Made by a program: the position numbers and the translations under genes. DNA of 64,000 nucleotides from Armatimonadota bacterium. Its GTDB lineage: Bacteria; Armatimonadota; JAAZEB01. This document shows, in pieces, positions 24,504-33,240 of this stretch (the first letter of the stretch is position 1; every line of letters starts with the position of its first letter). The stretch lies in assembly GCA_012512265.1 (NCBI GenBank), contig JAAZEM010000188.1, positions 36,822 to 100,821 on the forward strand, read 5' to 3'. Below the pieces are notes generated by a model that worked only from the letters and a program-made list of their open reading frames with translations, had not been told where the DNA came from and ran no database searches.

Positions 24504-26894
24504 CTACCGCTTCGCTCCGGCGCGCTCGATTCGGCGAGCGATCCGGTCGCGCTGGGCCAGGACCGTTTCGGGATCGCGCGTAAACTGGGTGAGGCTGGTC
24601 GTCACCGGCAGGCACGCCTGGCGCGCTTTCTCAATGGAGCCCTCGCGCTCCGCGAGCAGCGAGAGGTAGTCGTAATCTTCCAGGCCGTCGCGGATGTTCG
24701 CCAGCCGGATGCTGCCGATTGGGCCATCCTTCCCCGGGTAGAGAAGCAGGCCATCGCCGTGAAGCCGGTCGGCCCATACCGCTTCGGTGGTGATGCCAAA
24801 GTTGAGCAGGGGGCCGTCCTTCTCCGGGTCGATCATCGTCTTGTTGTTTGCGCGGCCCCAGATGTTCAGGCCCCAATAGAGCATGCCGTCCATCTTCTGG
24901 TGATACGCTTGCCACCAGATCACGCGTGCCTCGACGAGCGGGTCGTCGGCCAGCCAGTTGGCATAGGGATAGCGGGGCGAGCAACAGACGTAGGCCCACA
25001 CCTGCAACCCGGCTGCGCGGCAGCGCTCGGCGGCGTCCAGATCGTAGCGCGCCGTGAGCGGGCAGTTCCAATCGACGTTGAGCTCCTTCATCACCGCCGG
25101 GTCTTGCGGGATCTTGGCCGTGGTCAGGGTGGGAATCCCCCAGCGCTCCTTCACCAGGCCAAAGTACTCGCGGATGATCGGCCAGAACTCCTCGCCGCGC
25201 TCGTCGAAGGAGTAGACGTAGGCCTTGCTCGCCAGCCCGCGCCGCTTCAGCTCCGCCGCGTAAGGGTCGAGGCGCTGGATCAGGCTCTCCTTGAACTGTG
25301 GCGTGTAGACGCTAATCGGGCTCCAGCAGACCCAGGTGCGTTTCCCGCGCGGCTCCACCAGGTTCTGCACGTTGAAGGCGTTCAGGCCCCGGGAAGCGTA
25401 GTGGGTCAGGTCGTCCAGGTCCGGCGGGTCGGTGCGCGAGATGTCGTCCGGATTGAGCCGGTGCCGGAGGACGTAGTCGCCGTACTTGCGCCGCAGTTCC
25501 GGGGTCAGTGGCCCGTAAACACTCTCCAGGAAGCCATCCATGAGCGCGAACGCCGTCTTCAACCGGGGCTGGGTGGGCAGCGTGAAGCCGTAAACGCGGG
25601 CTTCGACCGGGATCTTTAGCGCCGGCGCGTTTCCGGGCGTCACGGTGAACTCGCCGCGGTAGGTGCCGGCTGGGGTGCCCGGCGGGGCGTAGAGGGTGAA
25701 CCACACGCTCTGGGTTGTGCCGCCCGACACGTCGAAACGGCTCACGGGGAGCAGGGGATCGGGCCACCAGCCCGGCAGAGCGTCCTTCATCTCCGGATGC
25801 GGGTAGAGTTCTGAGATCTTCACGAAGCCGACCTGGTGCCACTCGAAATGCTCTTTTTTCAGCACATTCCCGCGGCTGTCACGCAGGTCACTCAGCGAGA
25901 CGGTGCATGCCTCCAGGTCCTTGCCCGGGGTGGCGCGCAGGCAGAGCTGGAAGCTCTCGTACTCGTTGCCCGCGAGCGCTACGGAGGCGCGGAGCGGCCT
26001 CTTCCGGGAGGGGGGCAGCGCGTCGCGCAGCACACGGTGCATGCTCCTTTCCACCCAGGCCAGGTAGGCCGCTCCCGGGCCGCGCGGGGTTCGCACCGGC
26101 CACTCGCGGCGCAGCGCCTCGTCCGAGCTGGTTTCCTGGGCATCCAGGCGGAGCGTGTAGGCGCCGCCGGGGAGCGCGCGCCCGGCGGAATCGGTGCCGG
26201 GCCACTGGAAGGCGATTTGCTCCCCCTCGCCCGATGCGGAGTAAACCGCCTCGTCTCCCCGCAGGACGGATGCTGTCCACCGCCCCGGGAAGCTGAGGAT
26301 CCCGCGGAACTCCAGGTTGTTCCCCCCGCCCAGGCCGGCCACCAGGCGCTCGGACTCCACCCGGAACGGGACGAGCGAGATCGAAACGTCGTCAAACCAC
26401 GCCTTGCCGGTACACTTGCGGAAGAGGATGAAGTACTGGATCTTCGCGACCGGCTTCTTCACGTCGAAGGTGTAGGAGACGCGCTCCCAGTCGTGCGTGC
26501 CCCGAGAGAAGTCGCCGCGCACTCCCCATAAGTTCGTGCCATCGGCGTAGAAGACGTCCATGTAGAGGCAGTAGTCGATGCCCTCCGCGTTCTCCGCTTT
26601 GCTCCAGCCCGAGACCTCGAACGGGTGCTGGAGCGGCGGGTTGAAGTGGACCTCCTGCATCGCGCCGTAGTATTCGTCCGGCTGGGTGGCCGCACAGGCG
26701 ATCGCGTAGCCGCCTCTTCGCCCGGATCCGGGAGCGAGTGTGTAGCCCTTGCCCGCAGGGTTCCAGCTGGCGGCTGCGGTCTCGACCGCCTGCTCAAATC
26801 CCGGATTGGCGAGCAGGTTCTCACCGCGCTTTGGCGCCGCCATCGCCTGCGTCGCCACCAGCAGCAAGATAAAGCAGAAGCCTGGCCATCCCAT
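24504..26894 (-). CDS. secreted DUF4091/GH123-like glycoside hydrolase
   Basis: 796 residues. A signal peptide (FCFILLLVATQAMA-A) is followed by a CBM-like beta-sandwich (ENLLANPGFE to about 190), a linker beta domain, then an extended region with PAGTYRGEFTVTP and a TIM barrel. The barrel contains YVYSFDERGEEFWP, the Asp-Glu pair where GH123 enzymes carry their catalytic residues. It ends in the DUF4091 block (VIWWQAYHQKMDGMLYWGLN). GH123 enzymes release N-acetylgalactosamine from glycosphingolipids or glycans, so hexosaminidase activity is plausible. ATG 26894 follows GGAGGAG by 8 bases. Middle gene of the minus operon. Confidence 0.84.
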   Translation of the reverse strand: MGWPGFCFILLLVATQAMAAPKRGENLLANPGFEQAVETAAASWNPAGKGYTLAPGSGRRGGYAIACAATQPDEYYGAMQEVHFNPPLQHPFEVSGWSKAENAEGIDYCLYMDVFYADGTNLWGVRGDFSRGTHDWERVSYTFDVKKPVAKIQYFILFRKCTGKAWFDDVSISLVPFRVESERLVAGLGGGNNLEFRGILSFPGRWTASVLRGDEAVYSASGEGEQIAFQWPGTDSAGRALPGGAYTLRLDAQETSSDEALRREWPVRTPRGPGAAYLAWVERSMHRVLRDALPPSRKRPLRASVALAGNEYESFQLCLRATPGKDLEACTVSLSDLRDSRGNVLKKEHFEWHQVGFVKISELYPHPEMKDALPGWWPDPLLPVSRFDVSGGTTQSVWFTLYAPPGTPAGTYRGEFTVTPGNAPALKIPVEARVYGFTLPTQPRLKTAFALMDGFLESVYGPLTPELRRKYGDYVLRHRLNPDDISRTDPPDLDDLTHYASRGLNAFNVQNLVEPRGKRTWVCWSPISVYTPQFKESLIQRLDPYAAELKRRGLASKAYVYSFDERGEEFWPIIREYFGLVKERWGIPTLTTAKIPQDPAVMKELNVDWNCPLTARYDLDAAERCRAAGLQVWAYVCCSPRYPYANWLADDPLVEARVIWWQAYHQKMDGMLYWGLNIWGRANNKTMIDPEKDGPLLNFGITTEAVWADRLHGDGLLLYPGKDGPIGSIRLANIRDGLEDYDYLSLLAEREGSIEKARQACLPVTTSLTQFTRDPETVLAQRDRIARRIERAGAKR

Positions 26895-26990
26895 AATAAC
26901 TTCTCCTCCGTGGCGCCGGCCAGGCGGCCGGCACATGGATAGGCGAGCCCCTTCCCACCGGGCCAAGAGGGGGAAGGGGCATGCCGCGTA

Positions 26991-29366
26991 CTACTTCACT
27001 AGGCGCACTTCCAGGTCGTCCAGGAACGCCTCGACCTGCGAAGCGTTGAAGCTATGGATCCAGAGCCGGATCGCGGCGGTTTCCGGGGGCGTGGTGAAGC
27101 GGTAGGAGAAAGGCACCCACTGGCCTGCCTGGCCCGCGAGCGTTCCGACAGGGGCGATGCCGCCTCTCTCATCCTTCTCGTTGAGCATCTCGCCCCGGGC
27201 GTTGAGGTAGTGGACGTACATCCCGATTCCCTCGCCCGTCACGTGAAACACCTTGCCGCTCACCTCCATCTCGCGCCCGGCTTCGGCCGGGATCCGTCCG
27301 GAGGTGACGTTCGAGCCCGCCTTCGTGTCGTTATCCGTGATCTTCAGCGAGTGCTTCCCAGTCGCGGCGCGCTCGGTCGAGAGCTCGCCCTGGCCGTTGC
27401 GCGGCAGATTCCAGCCCCACGTGCCGTACTCGAAGCCGCCGTTGCGGAGCAGGTTCCCCGTGCCATCGCTCGTCGGCCCCTCGAAAGGCGTGATCTTCAG
27501 TGTCACCGTGGCCTTTTTCACCGGCTGCTCCAGCGCAATCCCTATGCGGGTGGGGAGCACCGGCGCGTCCTCGCGGATCTCCTCGGCGGTTATGGTGTAG
27601 GCGGCGCCGCCCGTATCGATCTCCACGCGCACCGCCTCATCCACGTCGTAGACCATCAGCGCGCCGTCGTCCAGGCGCCGCCATCCGCCGAGGGTCACCA
27701 GCGCCGTGCCGAAGCTTTGTGGCGACGTCAGCTCCACCTGGTCGGTGACAGTGAGCGAGCCGGCACCCTCGCGCGAATAGACGAACGCGCGCTTCAGCTG
27801 GACCAGCTCAGGCACGGGGTAGGCGGACGTCAGGTCGAGCTCCAGGGTATCACTTTTCTCGGTGAAGTTGGTGCGCAGGACCTTTGCCACGGCTTCCCGC
27901 CCCGGCTGTTGCAGTTTCCCGGCGACGACGGGCACCGGATGGCCATAGGAGTTGAGGAGATTGCTCTCGTAGCGCCGGGCGCTGAAGGTGCGCGCGGAGT
28001 AGGTCTCCGAGCCCGGATCGAGAAGGACGGCCCGGTCTCCCAGGACGACGACGTAGGAGCCGAGGTCGTTGTGGTTGTGGTGCTCCGCGTTGTTCCCGCC
28101 CTTGAGCGCGACGGCCATACGGCAGTTGGAACCCTCGGCGGGCCGGGAGATGAGGATGCCGGCATCCTGGAACCACGACCGGATTCTCGGGCCGACGGTG
28201 GCCTTCTCGCCGATAGGGGGCAGGGAATCGGGGAAGCAATAGAGCATCGTAGCGAAGAGGCTGTCTCGGCGCCCCATGGCGAGCGTCTCATACTGCGGCA
28301 GGCCGAGGCGGAACCGCCGGTTGAGGAGCCACATCGACCACTGATCCGGCTGGGCGCGGACGCCACAATCGGCGAAGGCGGGCGAGACGCCGCTCTGGAT
28401 CTGAATCCGCGCGGCGAAAGTGGCCGGCGCTGCGGCTTCGGGCTGGGCGAGGAGATCGAGCTGGTTGCCGGTGGCCCGGCGTACCGCCTCGCTGAGGAGC
28501 ACGAAGTGCCCAAAGCCGTAGTTCCAGTAGCCCAACCCCTCGCTACAGTAGCCGTCCGGCGTGAAGCCTTTCAGGAAGTTCCGGGAGTATCTCTCGGCCG
28601 CGGCCACGAACCGGGCGCGCTCCTCGCGCGACTCCACCTGTGCCAGCGCGGTTCCCGTCACTCCGGCCAGGCAGACGGCGTTCCAGTTGCTCGTCGTGTG
28701 CATCCACCAATCGGCGTTGCGCTTGCCGTCCAGGGTGGCCAGATAGGGATCGAGGATGAAGTGGCGGAGACGGTCGCGGAGGCGCTCTCGGATCGCGGGC
28801 TTTAGCCGGTCGCCCAGCAGCCAGTCGGCGGTGGCCAGGTTCCACGCGAGGCCCGAGGAACCGAGGTCGATGGTGATGTGCGTGCCGTGGAAGTTGGTCA
28901 GCTTCGCATCATGCGCCGGCATCACCCAGGTGCGTTCGGCGCACAGCGTCTCGAGAATAGCCTCGATGGCGGGGATGAACCGGCCTTTGTTCTCGATGCA
29001 TTCGGCCAGGACCAACGTGTTTACCCGGCCCCGGCGCTGCGAGGCGACCCGCTCCCAACGCGTGCGGTTGCCGTTGCGTGTGTACTCCAGAAAGAGGTCG
29101 TCCGGCTGCTCCGGGATCGGCTCTTCCAGGAGCTCGGCGGCGCGTTCCAGGATCTTCATCTCCGCCGCCTCGGCGGCAAAGCGTTCCCAGGCAGCGCGAT
29201 CGGAGATCGGACGGCCCAGACCCTCGGGGCGCTCCGGGAGCATCGCCGCAATCGCCGCGACGCGGTCGGGATCGAGCGGCGGCTCGGCTGCTTCTGCCCC
29301 AGGTGTCGCTGCCGCGAGTGCTGTGAGTGCGAGAGCCAGGTGAGGTAAATTGAGGGAAGCGCGCAT
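26991..29366 (-). CDS. secreted heparinase II/III-like polysaccharide lyase with CBM-like C-terminus
   Basis: 791 residues. Signal peptide (LALALTALAAATPGAEA-A) and an alpha/alpha-toroid (about 60-370, with NFHGTHITIDLG and WWMHTTSNWNAV) precede the heparinase II/III-like beta-sandwich. The HHNHNDLGSY motif and buried LDPGSETY segment are characteristic of that domain. The last 150 residues (NLLRNGGFEYGTWGW) look like a carbohydrate-binding jelly roll. It should cleave uronic-acid-containing polysaccharides outside the cytoplasm. First gene of the minus operon, with its own promoter about 160 bases upstream. Confidence 0.87.
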   Translation of the reverse strand: MRASLNLPHLALALTALAAATPGAEAAEPPLDPDRVAAIAAMLPERPEGLGRPISDRAAWERFAAEAAEMKILERAAELLEEPIPEQPDDLFLEYTRNGNRTRWERVASQRRGRVNTLVLAECIENKGRFIPAIEAILETLCAERTWVMPAHDAKLTNFHGTHITIDLGSSGLAWNLATADWLLGDRLKPAIRERLRDRLRHFILDPYLATLDGKRNADWWMHTTSNWNAVCLAGVTGTALAQVESREERARFVAAAERYSRNFLKGFTPDGYCSEGLGYWNYGFGHFVLLSEAVRRATGNQLDLLAQPEAAAPATFAARIQIQSGVSPAFADCGVRAQPDQWSMWLLNRRFRLGLPQYETLAMGRRDSLFATMLYCFPDSLPPIGEKATVGPRIRSWFQDAGILISRPAEGSNCRMAVALKGGNNAEHHNHNDLGSYVVVLGDRAVLLDPGSETYSARTFSARRYESNLLNSYGHPVPVVAGKLQQPGREAVAKVLRTNFTEKSDTLELDLTSAYPVPELVQLKRAFVYSREGAGSLTVTDQVELTSPQSFGTALVTLGGWRRLDDGALMVYDVDEAVRVEIDTGGAAYTITAEEIREDAPVLPTRIGIALEQPVKKATVTLKITPFEGPTSDGTGNLLRNGGFEYGTWGWNLPRNGQGELSTERAATGKHSLKITDNDTKAGSNVTSGRIPAEAGREMEVSGKVFHVTGEGIGMYVHYLNARGEMLNEKDERGGIAPVGTLAGQAGQWVPFSYRFTTPPETAAIRLWIHSFNASQVEAFLDDLEVRLVK

Positions 29367-29531
29367 TTCAGACCGACCCGGGGGCAGGGGAGGGATCGCT
29401 CGCCCCTCCGAATGCGGGGTGCGCGAGGGAGAGAGAAATCATCCCCTGCAACGCCCGGCCTCCTCTCCGGTTTCGTTCTGTGCCACTATCCACGCGGCAG
29501 CCGGGCCATCGCCAGCCACCGCTTTGCAGGG

Positions 29532-29560
29532 AGTATAACAGGCCCGTGGGGGAGAGTCAA
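29532..29560 (-). promoter_or_regulatory. sigma70-type promoter of the heparinase-GH123-ceramidase operon
   Basis: Minus-strand TTGACT (29560-29555) and TATACT (29537-29532) are 17 bases apart, giving a 5' UTR of about 158 bases. A weaker plus-strand TTGACC at 29578 with TAGAGG at 29600 (16-base spacer) may drive the divergent lyase gene. The rest of 29367-29831 shows no gene. Confidence 0.72.
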
Positions 29561-29831
29561 GCAAATCGAGCTGCCAATTGACCGCACCGATACCGCGGAT
29601 AGAGGGACGGGCGCGAATGGTAAGGACGGGCACCCTGGGGGGCGTGTTCCCTTCGGAGGTGCCCGCGAGCCCCATGCGGTAGCCCCCCTTCCTTGGGGAT
29701 GGCACGGGGTTGGGAGTTAGGCGAATGCCCGCCGGAGCCCAGCTGCGGATAATGAACACCCGGAAGGGGATATCCTCTTGGGGCCGAACGATTCCCCGGC
29801 GGCCCGCGACCGCCGCGAGGAGAGTGACTGG

Positions 29832-32800
29832 ATGCCATACCCGCGATTGGCGCCCGGCTTCCGGGCTTTGTTTCTGTTTCTGATTGCCACCGGCGTGGCG
29901 TGCTTGCCCGCGTGGGTTGGAGCGGCGCCCCTGCCGCCCCCGTGCAGGCATGTGCCCGTCGATCAGGAGATCTCGCTGGAGGAGGTGCTCCGTCTGGTCG
30001 ATCCCGGCCATCCCGCGATGCGCGAGGTGGTGGCGGCGCGAGACGCGGGCAATCTCACGCGCGCTCGCGACCTTTTAGCCCGGCACATGGCCGCCCGCGA
30101 GAGGCCCGTGGTGCCGCCCACGCGTTTTCCAGGGCTTGGTCCGGGTAACTCCACGCTTATCCTCCCTGGGAGCGCCGCCGACCGCGCGCGCGTCGATCAG
30201 ACGACGATGCGCCACCGGTTCACCCTGCGCAACAACGACGCCGGCACGGTGGAGACTTACGACCTCGGGCCGCGCATCGAATGGATGAAGAACCCGGGCA
30301 AAGCGCTCAGCTGGATCCTCTACCTGAACCAACTCAACCACCTGGCGGAGCTGGCCGGCGTCTATCGCGACACGCGCGACGAGAAATACGCCGCCGAGAT
30401 CGTCGCGCAGCTCTCCAGCTGGACGCAGCAGTGCTGCCGGTGCTACGGCTACATGCGCGCCGAGCGGATGGTTCCCTCGGGCATGGAGGTGCGCAACCGG
30501 CTCTGCAACATGGTGGCCGCCTACGACGTGGTCCGCCGCTCGCCTTCGCTCACGCCGGATGCGCACCTCACCTTCTGGAAGTTCTTCATCGCGTGTGCGC
30601 GCGAGCTGATGCGCTACGGGGGCACCTCCTATCCCGGGCTGCTCCCGCTCGCGGTGATCTTCCCCGAGTTCCAAGAGTCGCGCGCCTGGTTTGAGGCGGG
30701 CGCGGCTAACCTGCGCGCCATGATCGTGGACCGCACCTCGCCCGAGGGTGCCTGGGATACCCACTCCATCTCCTACCAGACGGTCTCGGTGCCGTGGGCG
30801 GCGCGGGTGCTCGAGTTCATGGATGCCAACCCGGGCGCGCCCGGCGTGGACGAGCTTGCGGCGATGGTGAAGCGGCAAGGGGGCAAGCTCCTTAGCGCCC
30901 CGCTCTGGGTTGTGATGCCCAACGGCGGCCTCCCCAACATCGGCGATACCTACGGCCGGCCGGACTGGGATGGGAGCACGGCCCAGGGCTTCCTCCGCTC
31001 CTACCTGGCCGGGTTCACCGGATTGCCGCCGGCGGAGGAAGCGCGCCTCAGCAACATCGCCGACCCCTATGAACGCCTGCTGGCCACGCTGGCCGCTGTC
31101 TCGGGGAGCGACGGCCCGGTGCCCGCGGTCACCTCGGTTGCCCTGCCCGGATCCGGGTGGTACGCGATGCGCGGCGGCTGGAACCGCGATGCCGCCTATC
31201 TTTACTTCGACCTCTCGACCCAGGCCATCGGGCACGCCCATGAAGACGCCTGCCACTTCGACCTGTATGCCTACGGGAAGCCGCTCCTGACCGATACCGG
31301 CGACTACTTCCTGGGGTGGGGCTACCGCACGGCGCTCCACAACACGGTGGAGGTGGACGGGCGCTCACAGGCGCGGGGTGCGAACGCCCCGATGATTCCC
31401 ATCGAATGGGTCACCACGAGGGACTTCGACTTCGTCGATGGCGCCCACGGCGGCTATGGCGACCTGGGCGTGACCCACCGGCGGAAGATCCTCTTCGTGA
31501 AGCCGGGCTACTTCGTCCTCTGCGACCTCCTCACCGGCGCCGGGCGCCACCTCCTCGAGCAGTTCTTCCACTTTGCCGGGCCGGCACAGACACTGCCCGC
31601 GGAGGTGAGCCTCGATCCGAAAACCGGACGCGCGCGCACTCTGCACGCGAACACGGCGAACGTGGAGGTGATCCCCGCCTACACCGCCGGGCTGCGCTCC
31701 GGCTTCGCCGAGGCGGTGGAGACCGATATGAGGGTGGAGGATCAGCGCGAGCGCAAGGCAATGCTCGGGTGGATGGTCACCACGGGGAGCTTCCAGCGGG
31801 TGAAATCGCCCGTGGCGGTCTACACCCGGGAAGGCGACCTGCCGCAGGCGTTCTATGACGTGCTCTTCCCCACGCCGCGCGGTGGAGAGGCATCGGTTAC
31901 GCTCCGCGAGCTGCCCGTGGAGGAGGATGGGAGGTCGCTCTCGCCGCATGAGGCCGCCGGCCTGGAGATCCGCTGCCGGATGGCGCGTCCGGCGCCAGAG
32001 GCAGAGAGCGCTCAGATGGAGATGGGCCCCAACCTTGCCCTCGGAAAGCCAGGGTTCGCCGAGATATCGCGGGGGCAGTTCCCCGAAGGCGCGAAGCTCC
32101 TGACCGATGGCGATACCGGCCCACGCACTATCAGCGCGGCACTCTCCTCGGCGCCGCACCAGCCCGGCGTGCCCCTCACAGGGCGTTTCGGGGTCGATTT
32201 TGGCACCCCAGTCGCGGTGAACGCGGTCGTTTTGCACCACGGCATCTGGAATGGGAAGACGATCCTCTACCCCGCGGAGAAGATGAGCATCCAGTATTGG
32301 GATGGGAGAGCCTGGCACGACGTCACCGGCGCTCGGACCAGCTGGCACGACGACCAGGTGAGCCGGACGTTTTTCGACACCGTGCGCACCACCCGGCTGA
32401 GCGTGGCCGTGGAGCGCGCGGGGGGAGGCCGGCTGGCGCTCCGCGAGTTTGAGGCCTACCACGTCTCGTCGGAAGAGCTTGCGCGCTTCGAGAGAGCCCG
32501 TCAGGCGAGGGTGACCGAGGAGTGGACCGACGTCATCCTGATCTCCCACCGCGGCGCCCGCGGGCGCCGGTATGGCGACTATCTCTTCGACGGCGAGATC
32601 GCGCTCATTCGCAAGGACACGGCGGGGAGGGTGGTCCGCGTGGGCGTGAAGACGGGGAAGAGCGTGCGCGAGGGAGGGCGGACGCTCCTGGAGAGCCCGG
32701 AGCTCCTGGACAGCTTCTGCGCGGAGTGGCAGGGCGAAGCCGTCCGCCTCGATGGTCCGGCGCCGCGGGGCCTGGCGCTCCTCGCGCAGAATGCCCGGCG

Positions 32801-33170
32801 CAAGGAGTGTGCTGGAAGCGCGCTCGCGGCAGAGCCGCGCGGCGGCGCACTGGTGGTGACCCGCGCTCCGCAAGCCGCGCCGCCCCGGATCACCGAGGTG
32901 CGCGTTCGCCTGGAGCCGCCCCAGAAGGGGCTGGCCGGCGCGCAGCCGTTCGCGTGGGTCACCTGGAAGACGGACGTGCCGGCCACTTCGCGCGTGGAGT
33001 ACATCGCGGAGGGCCAGCCGGCGCGGCGCACGCCGGTCGACGCGGCGTTGAAGCGGGAGCACCGCGTCCGGGTCGATTTCCTGGTTCCGGGCGAGGAATA
33101 CTCCTTCCGCGCGATCTCGGTCGATGCCTGGGGCCAGAGGGCCGAGGCGCCCGCCACGCGTGCGGATTAG
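29832..33170 (+). CDS. large secreted heparinase II/III-like lyase with discoidin and Fn3-like domains
   Basis: 1112 residues. A signal peptide (ALFLFLIATGVACLPAWVGA) leads into a toroid domain (about 45-430; NQLNHLAELAGVYRDT). Next is a heparinase II/III-like domain with GHAHEDACHFDLYAYGKPLL (His about 460) to about 690. An F5/8C (discoidin)-like domain follows (about 730-890; NLALGKPGFAEI, LREFEAY), then a beta-rich insert and a C-terminal Fn3/purple-acid-phosphatase-N-like module (WVTWKTDVPATSRVEY). ATG 29832 with GAGGAGAG upstream is preferred over 29778. It is the lead gene of a plus-strand set with a glycosidase and an oxidoreductase. Confidence 0.86.
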   Translation: MPYPRLAPGFRALFLFLIATGVACLPAWVGAAPLPPPCRHVPVDQEISLEEVLRLVDPGHPAMREVVAARDAGNLTRARDLLARHMAARERPVVPPTRFPGLGPGNSTLILPGSAADRARVDQTTMRHRFTLRNNDAGTVETYDLGPRIEWMKNPGKALSWILYLNQLNHLAELAGVYRDTRDEKYAAEIVAQLSSWTQQCCRCYGYMRAERMVPSGMEVRNRLCNMVAAYDVVRRSPSLTPDAHLTFWKFFIACARELMRYGGTSYPGLLPLAVIFPEFQESRAWFEAGAANLRAMIVDRTSPEGAWDTHSISYQTVSVPWAARVLEFMDANPGAPGVDELAAMVKRQGGKLLSAPLWVVMPNGGLPNIGDTYGRPDWDGSTAQGFLRSYLAGFTGLPPAEEARLSNIADPYERLLATLAAVSGSDGPVPAVTSVALPGSGWYAMRGGWNRDAAYLYFDLSTQAIGHAHEDACHFDLYAYGKPLLTDTGDYFLGWGYRTALHNTVEVDGRSQARGANAPMIPIEWVTTRDFDFVDGAHGGYGDLGVTHRRKILFVKPGYFVLCDLLTGAGRHLLEQFFHFAGPAQTLPAEVSLDPKTGRARTLHANTANVEVIPAYTAGLRSGFAEAVETDMRVEDQRERKAMLGWMVTTGSFQRVKSPVAVYTREGDLPQAFYDVLFPTPRGGEASVTLRELPVEEDGRSLSPHEAAGLEIRCRMARPAPEAESAQMEMGPNLALGKPGFAEISRGQFPEGAKLLTDGDTGPRTISAALSSAPHQPGVPLTGRFGVDFGTPVAVNAVVLHHGIWNGKTILYPAEKMSIQYWDGRAWHDVTGARTSWHDDQVSRTFFDTVRTTRLSVAVERAGGGRLALREFEAYHVSSEELARFERARQARVTEEWTDVILISHRGARGRRYGDYLFDGEIALIRKDTAGRVVRVGVKTGKSVREGGRTLLESPELLDSFCAEWQGEAVRLDGPAPRGLALLAQNARRKECAGSALAAEPRGGALVVTRAPQAAPPRITEVRVRLEPPQKGLAGAQPFAWVTWKTDVPATSRVEYIAEGQPARRTPVDAALKREHRVRVDFLVPGEEYSFRAISVDAWGQRAEAPATRAD

Positions 33171-33240
33171 ACCCGGCCTAGCGTGGGCGCTCGGGAGAGA
33201 TGCCAGAGGGCCGGCTGTGTTGAGAAGGGGCAACGAGACG

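Noticed and set aside
23688-25619. 643-aa plus ORF
   Set aside because: Spans two genes on the opposite strand that have recognised domains; composition typical of antisense frames in high-GC DNA.
27054-28805. 583-aa plus ORF
   Set aside because: Lies fully inside the heparinase-like gene on minus; no motifs.
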